Source: a bacterium
GTDB taxonomy: Bacteria > Bacillota_A > Clostridia > Lachnospirales > Lachnospiraceae
Reading direction: 5' to 3'
DNA: 6,068 bases
NCBI GenBank assembly: GCA_004562915.1
Contig: SFQZ01000189.1
Coordinates: 1-6,068, forward strand
The translations under genes and the position numbers were made by a program. A model generated the notes under the pieces. The model saw only the letters and a list, made by a program, of their open reading frames with translations, had not been told where the DNA came from and made no database searches. This document shows, one piece after another, positions 5,594-6,068 of this stretch. The first letter of the stretch is position 1. The number at the start of each line of letters is the position of its first letter.

Positions 5594-5941
5594 TCACAAC
5601 AGCTTGCACCGGTTCCAATGAGGAAAGAAATTGAAGCTAGAAAAACTGATAATCAGCCACTCAACATAGCTCATCCAGAATAGTGTCCAATAATCGCAGA
5701 CTCCGCAACTTGCGAAGCTGATAGCACCATAAATTATCAGCGGAAGCAACATCCCAAAATACATCCATAAATGATAGAGTTTTCGTTCCTGTCTAGTCTG
5801 GGGCACAGGTGAATCATTCTGTATGGATTTCGGATAACTGCACATCATGATACGCGGATTAATAATCACAATAACAGCCGCAAACAGATTAAAATATGCC
5901 GCCATGGCAATGCCATCCAATATAGTTCTACTCCAATTCAC
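5594..5941 (-). CDS. short integral membrane protein, probably C-terminally truncated
   Basis: A 115-residue protein with about three membrane helices, near residues 10-28, 60-78 and 84-101. The GTG start at 5939-5941 is supported by an AGGAGAG ribosome binding site about seven bases upstream. It has a conserved-looking NPRIMMCSYPKSIQ segment at 28-41 after the first helix and WTLFWMSYVEWLI at 85-97. From memory this resembles a family of uncharacterised Clostridia membrane proteins of about 200 residues, so this copy seems to lack its last third: the frame stops soon after the EWL helix, and only 34 bases separate it from the next gene. No function is known to me. It is likely the first gene of a pair with the ATC-hydrolase-family gene, with a palindromic operator-like site just upstream. 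Confidence 0.6.
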   Translation of the reverse strand: MNWSRTILDGIAMAAYFNLFAAVIVIINPRIMMCSYPKSIQNDSPVPQTRQERKLYHLWMYFGMLLPLIIYGAISFASCGVCDYWTLFWMSYVEWLIISFSSFNFFPHWNRCKLL

Positions 5942-5956
5942 CGTTTTACTCTCCTA

Positions 5957-5981
5957 AACAAATGATTAATAGACATTTGTT
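5957..5981. promoter_or_regulatory. palindromic operator-like site upstream of the membrane-protein gene
   Basis: AACAAATG (5957-5964) is perfectly repeated inverted as CATTTGTT (5974-5981) around a 9-base AT-rich centre. It lies immediately upstream of the ribosome binding site of the leftward gene pair, so a bound protein would block transcription. Size and symmetry suit a dimeric repressor such as a TetR-family protein, but none is encoded in the window. Confidence 0.5.
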
Positions 5982-5989
5982 AAATGCCG

Positions 5990-6013
5990 AAACCCATTGA
6001 TTTTACTGGGTTT
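5990..6013. repeat. short stem-loop in the leader of the membrane-protein gene
   Basis: AAACCCA (5990-5996) pairs with TGGGTTT (6007-6013) across a 10-base loop. On the plus strand it is followed by TTCTTG, too poor a T-run for a confident terminator. On the minus strand it falls in the probable 5' leader of the gene starting at 5941. Confidence 0.4.
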
Positions 6014-6048
6014 TCTTGCTTCGTTTATATAAATTTTCTCTCCGCAAA

Positions 6049-6057
6049 TGGTATAAT
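6049..6057 (+). promoter_or_regulatory. extended -10 promoter reading out of the right edge
   Basis: TGG followed by TATAAT (6052-6057) forms an extended -10 element. No good -35 is seen 16-18 bases upstream, which extended -10 promoters tolerate. It would serve a rightward gene beginning beyond the window, divergent from the membrane-protein gene. Confidence 0.45.
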
Positions 6058-6068
6058 AGAAGTACCAC

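Overview
The window looks like chromosomal DNA of a low-GC Firmicute, most likely a gut Clostridia/Lachnospiraceae member. The support is an AT-rich background, strong AGGAGG-type ribosome binding sites, a sigma-A-like promoter, and a gene set typical of that group: LysR regulators, a cytidylate-kinase-like protein, a MATE exporter and an ATC-hydrolase-family protein. Species assignment is inference only.

Left part (about 150-2707, minus strand): a probable three-gene operon runs leftward as LysR regulator B -> LysR regulator A -> YfcE-type metallophosphoesterase, ending at a clear intrinsic terminator (154-200). Regulator A and the phosphoesterase overlap by 4 bp (ATGA), so they are probably translationally coupled. 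Regulator B carries a perfect 10-bp tandem duplication (1923-1942) that shifts the frame. Removing one copy in silico restores a textbook LysR C-terminus and a 298-residue protein ending at 1801, so the gene as it stands appears to be a recent or reversible frameshift allele. The first ~100 bases hold what may be the 3' end of a convergent rightward gene.

Middle part (2708-4799): a 129-bp AT-rich divergent region carries a near-consensus rightward promoter (TTTACA-17-TATAAT). It drives a two-gene operon of a cytidylate-kinase-like P-loop protein and a MATE-family multidrug/metabolite exporter, overlapping by 8 bp. The divergent LysR regulator B is the natural candidate controller of this pair, so its frameshift could alter exporter expression.

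Right part (4800-6068): a minus-strand pair encodes a short membrane protein (GTG start, probably missing its C-terminal part) and, 34 bp downstream, an L-2-amino-thiazoline-4-carboxylate (ATC) hydrolase-family protein whose DNA is visibly richer in GC. Upstream of the pair lie a perfect 8-bp-arm palindrome (5957-5981, operator-like) and an outward extended -10 promoter at the right edge, suggesting a divergently transcribed gene, perhaps a regulator, just outside the window.

No RNA genes, CRISPR arrays, insertion sequences or phage genes are visible. I see no convincing undescribed multi-gene system. The strongest signal is the duplication-induced frameshift in the LysR gene next to the kinase/exporter operon.
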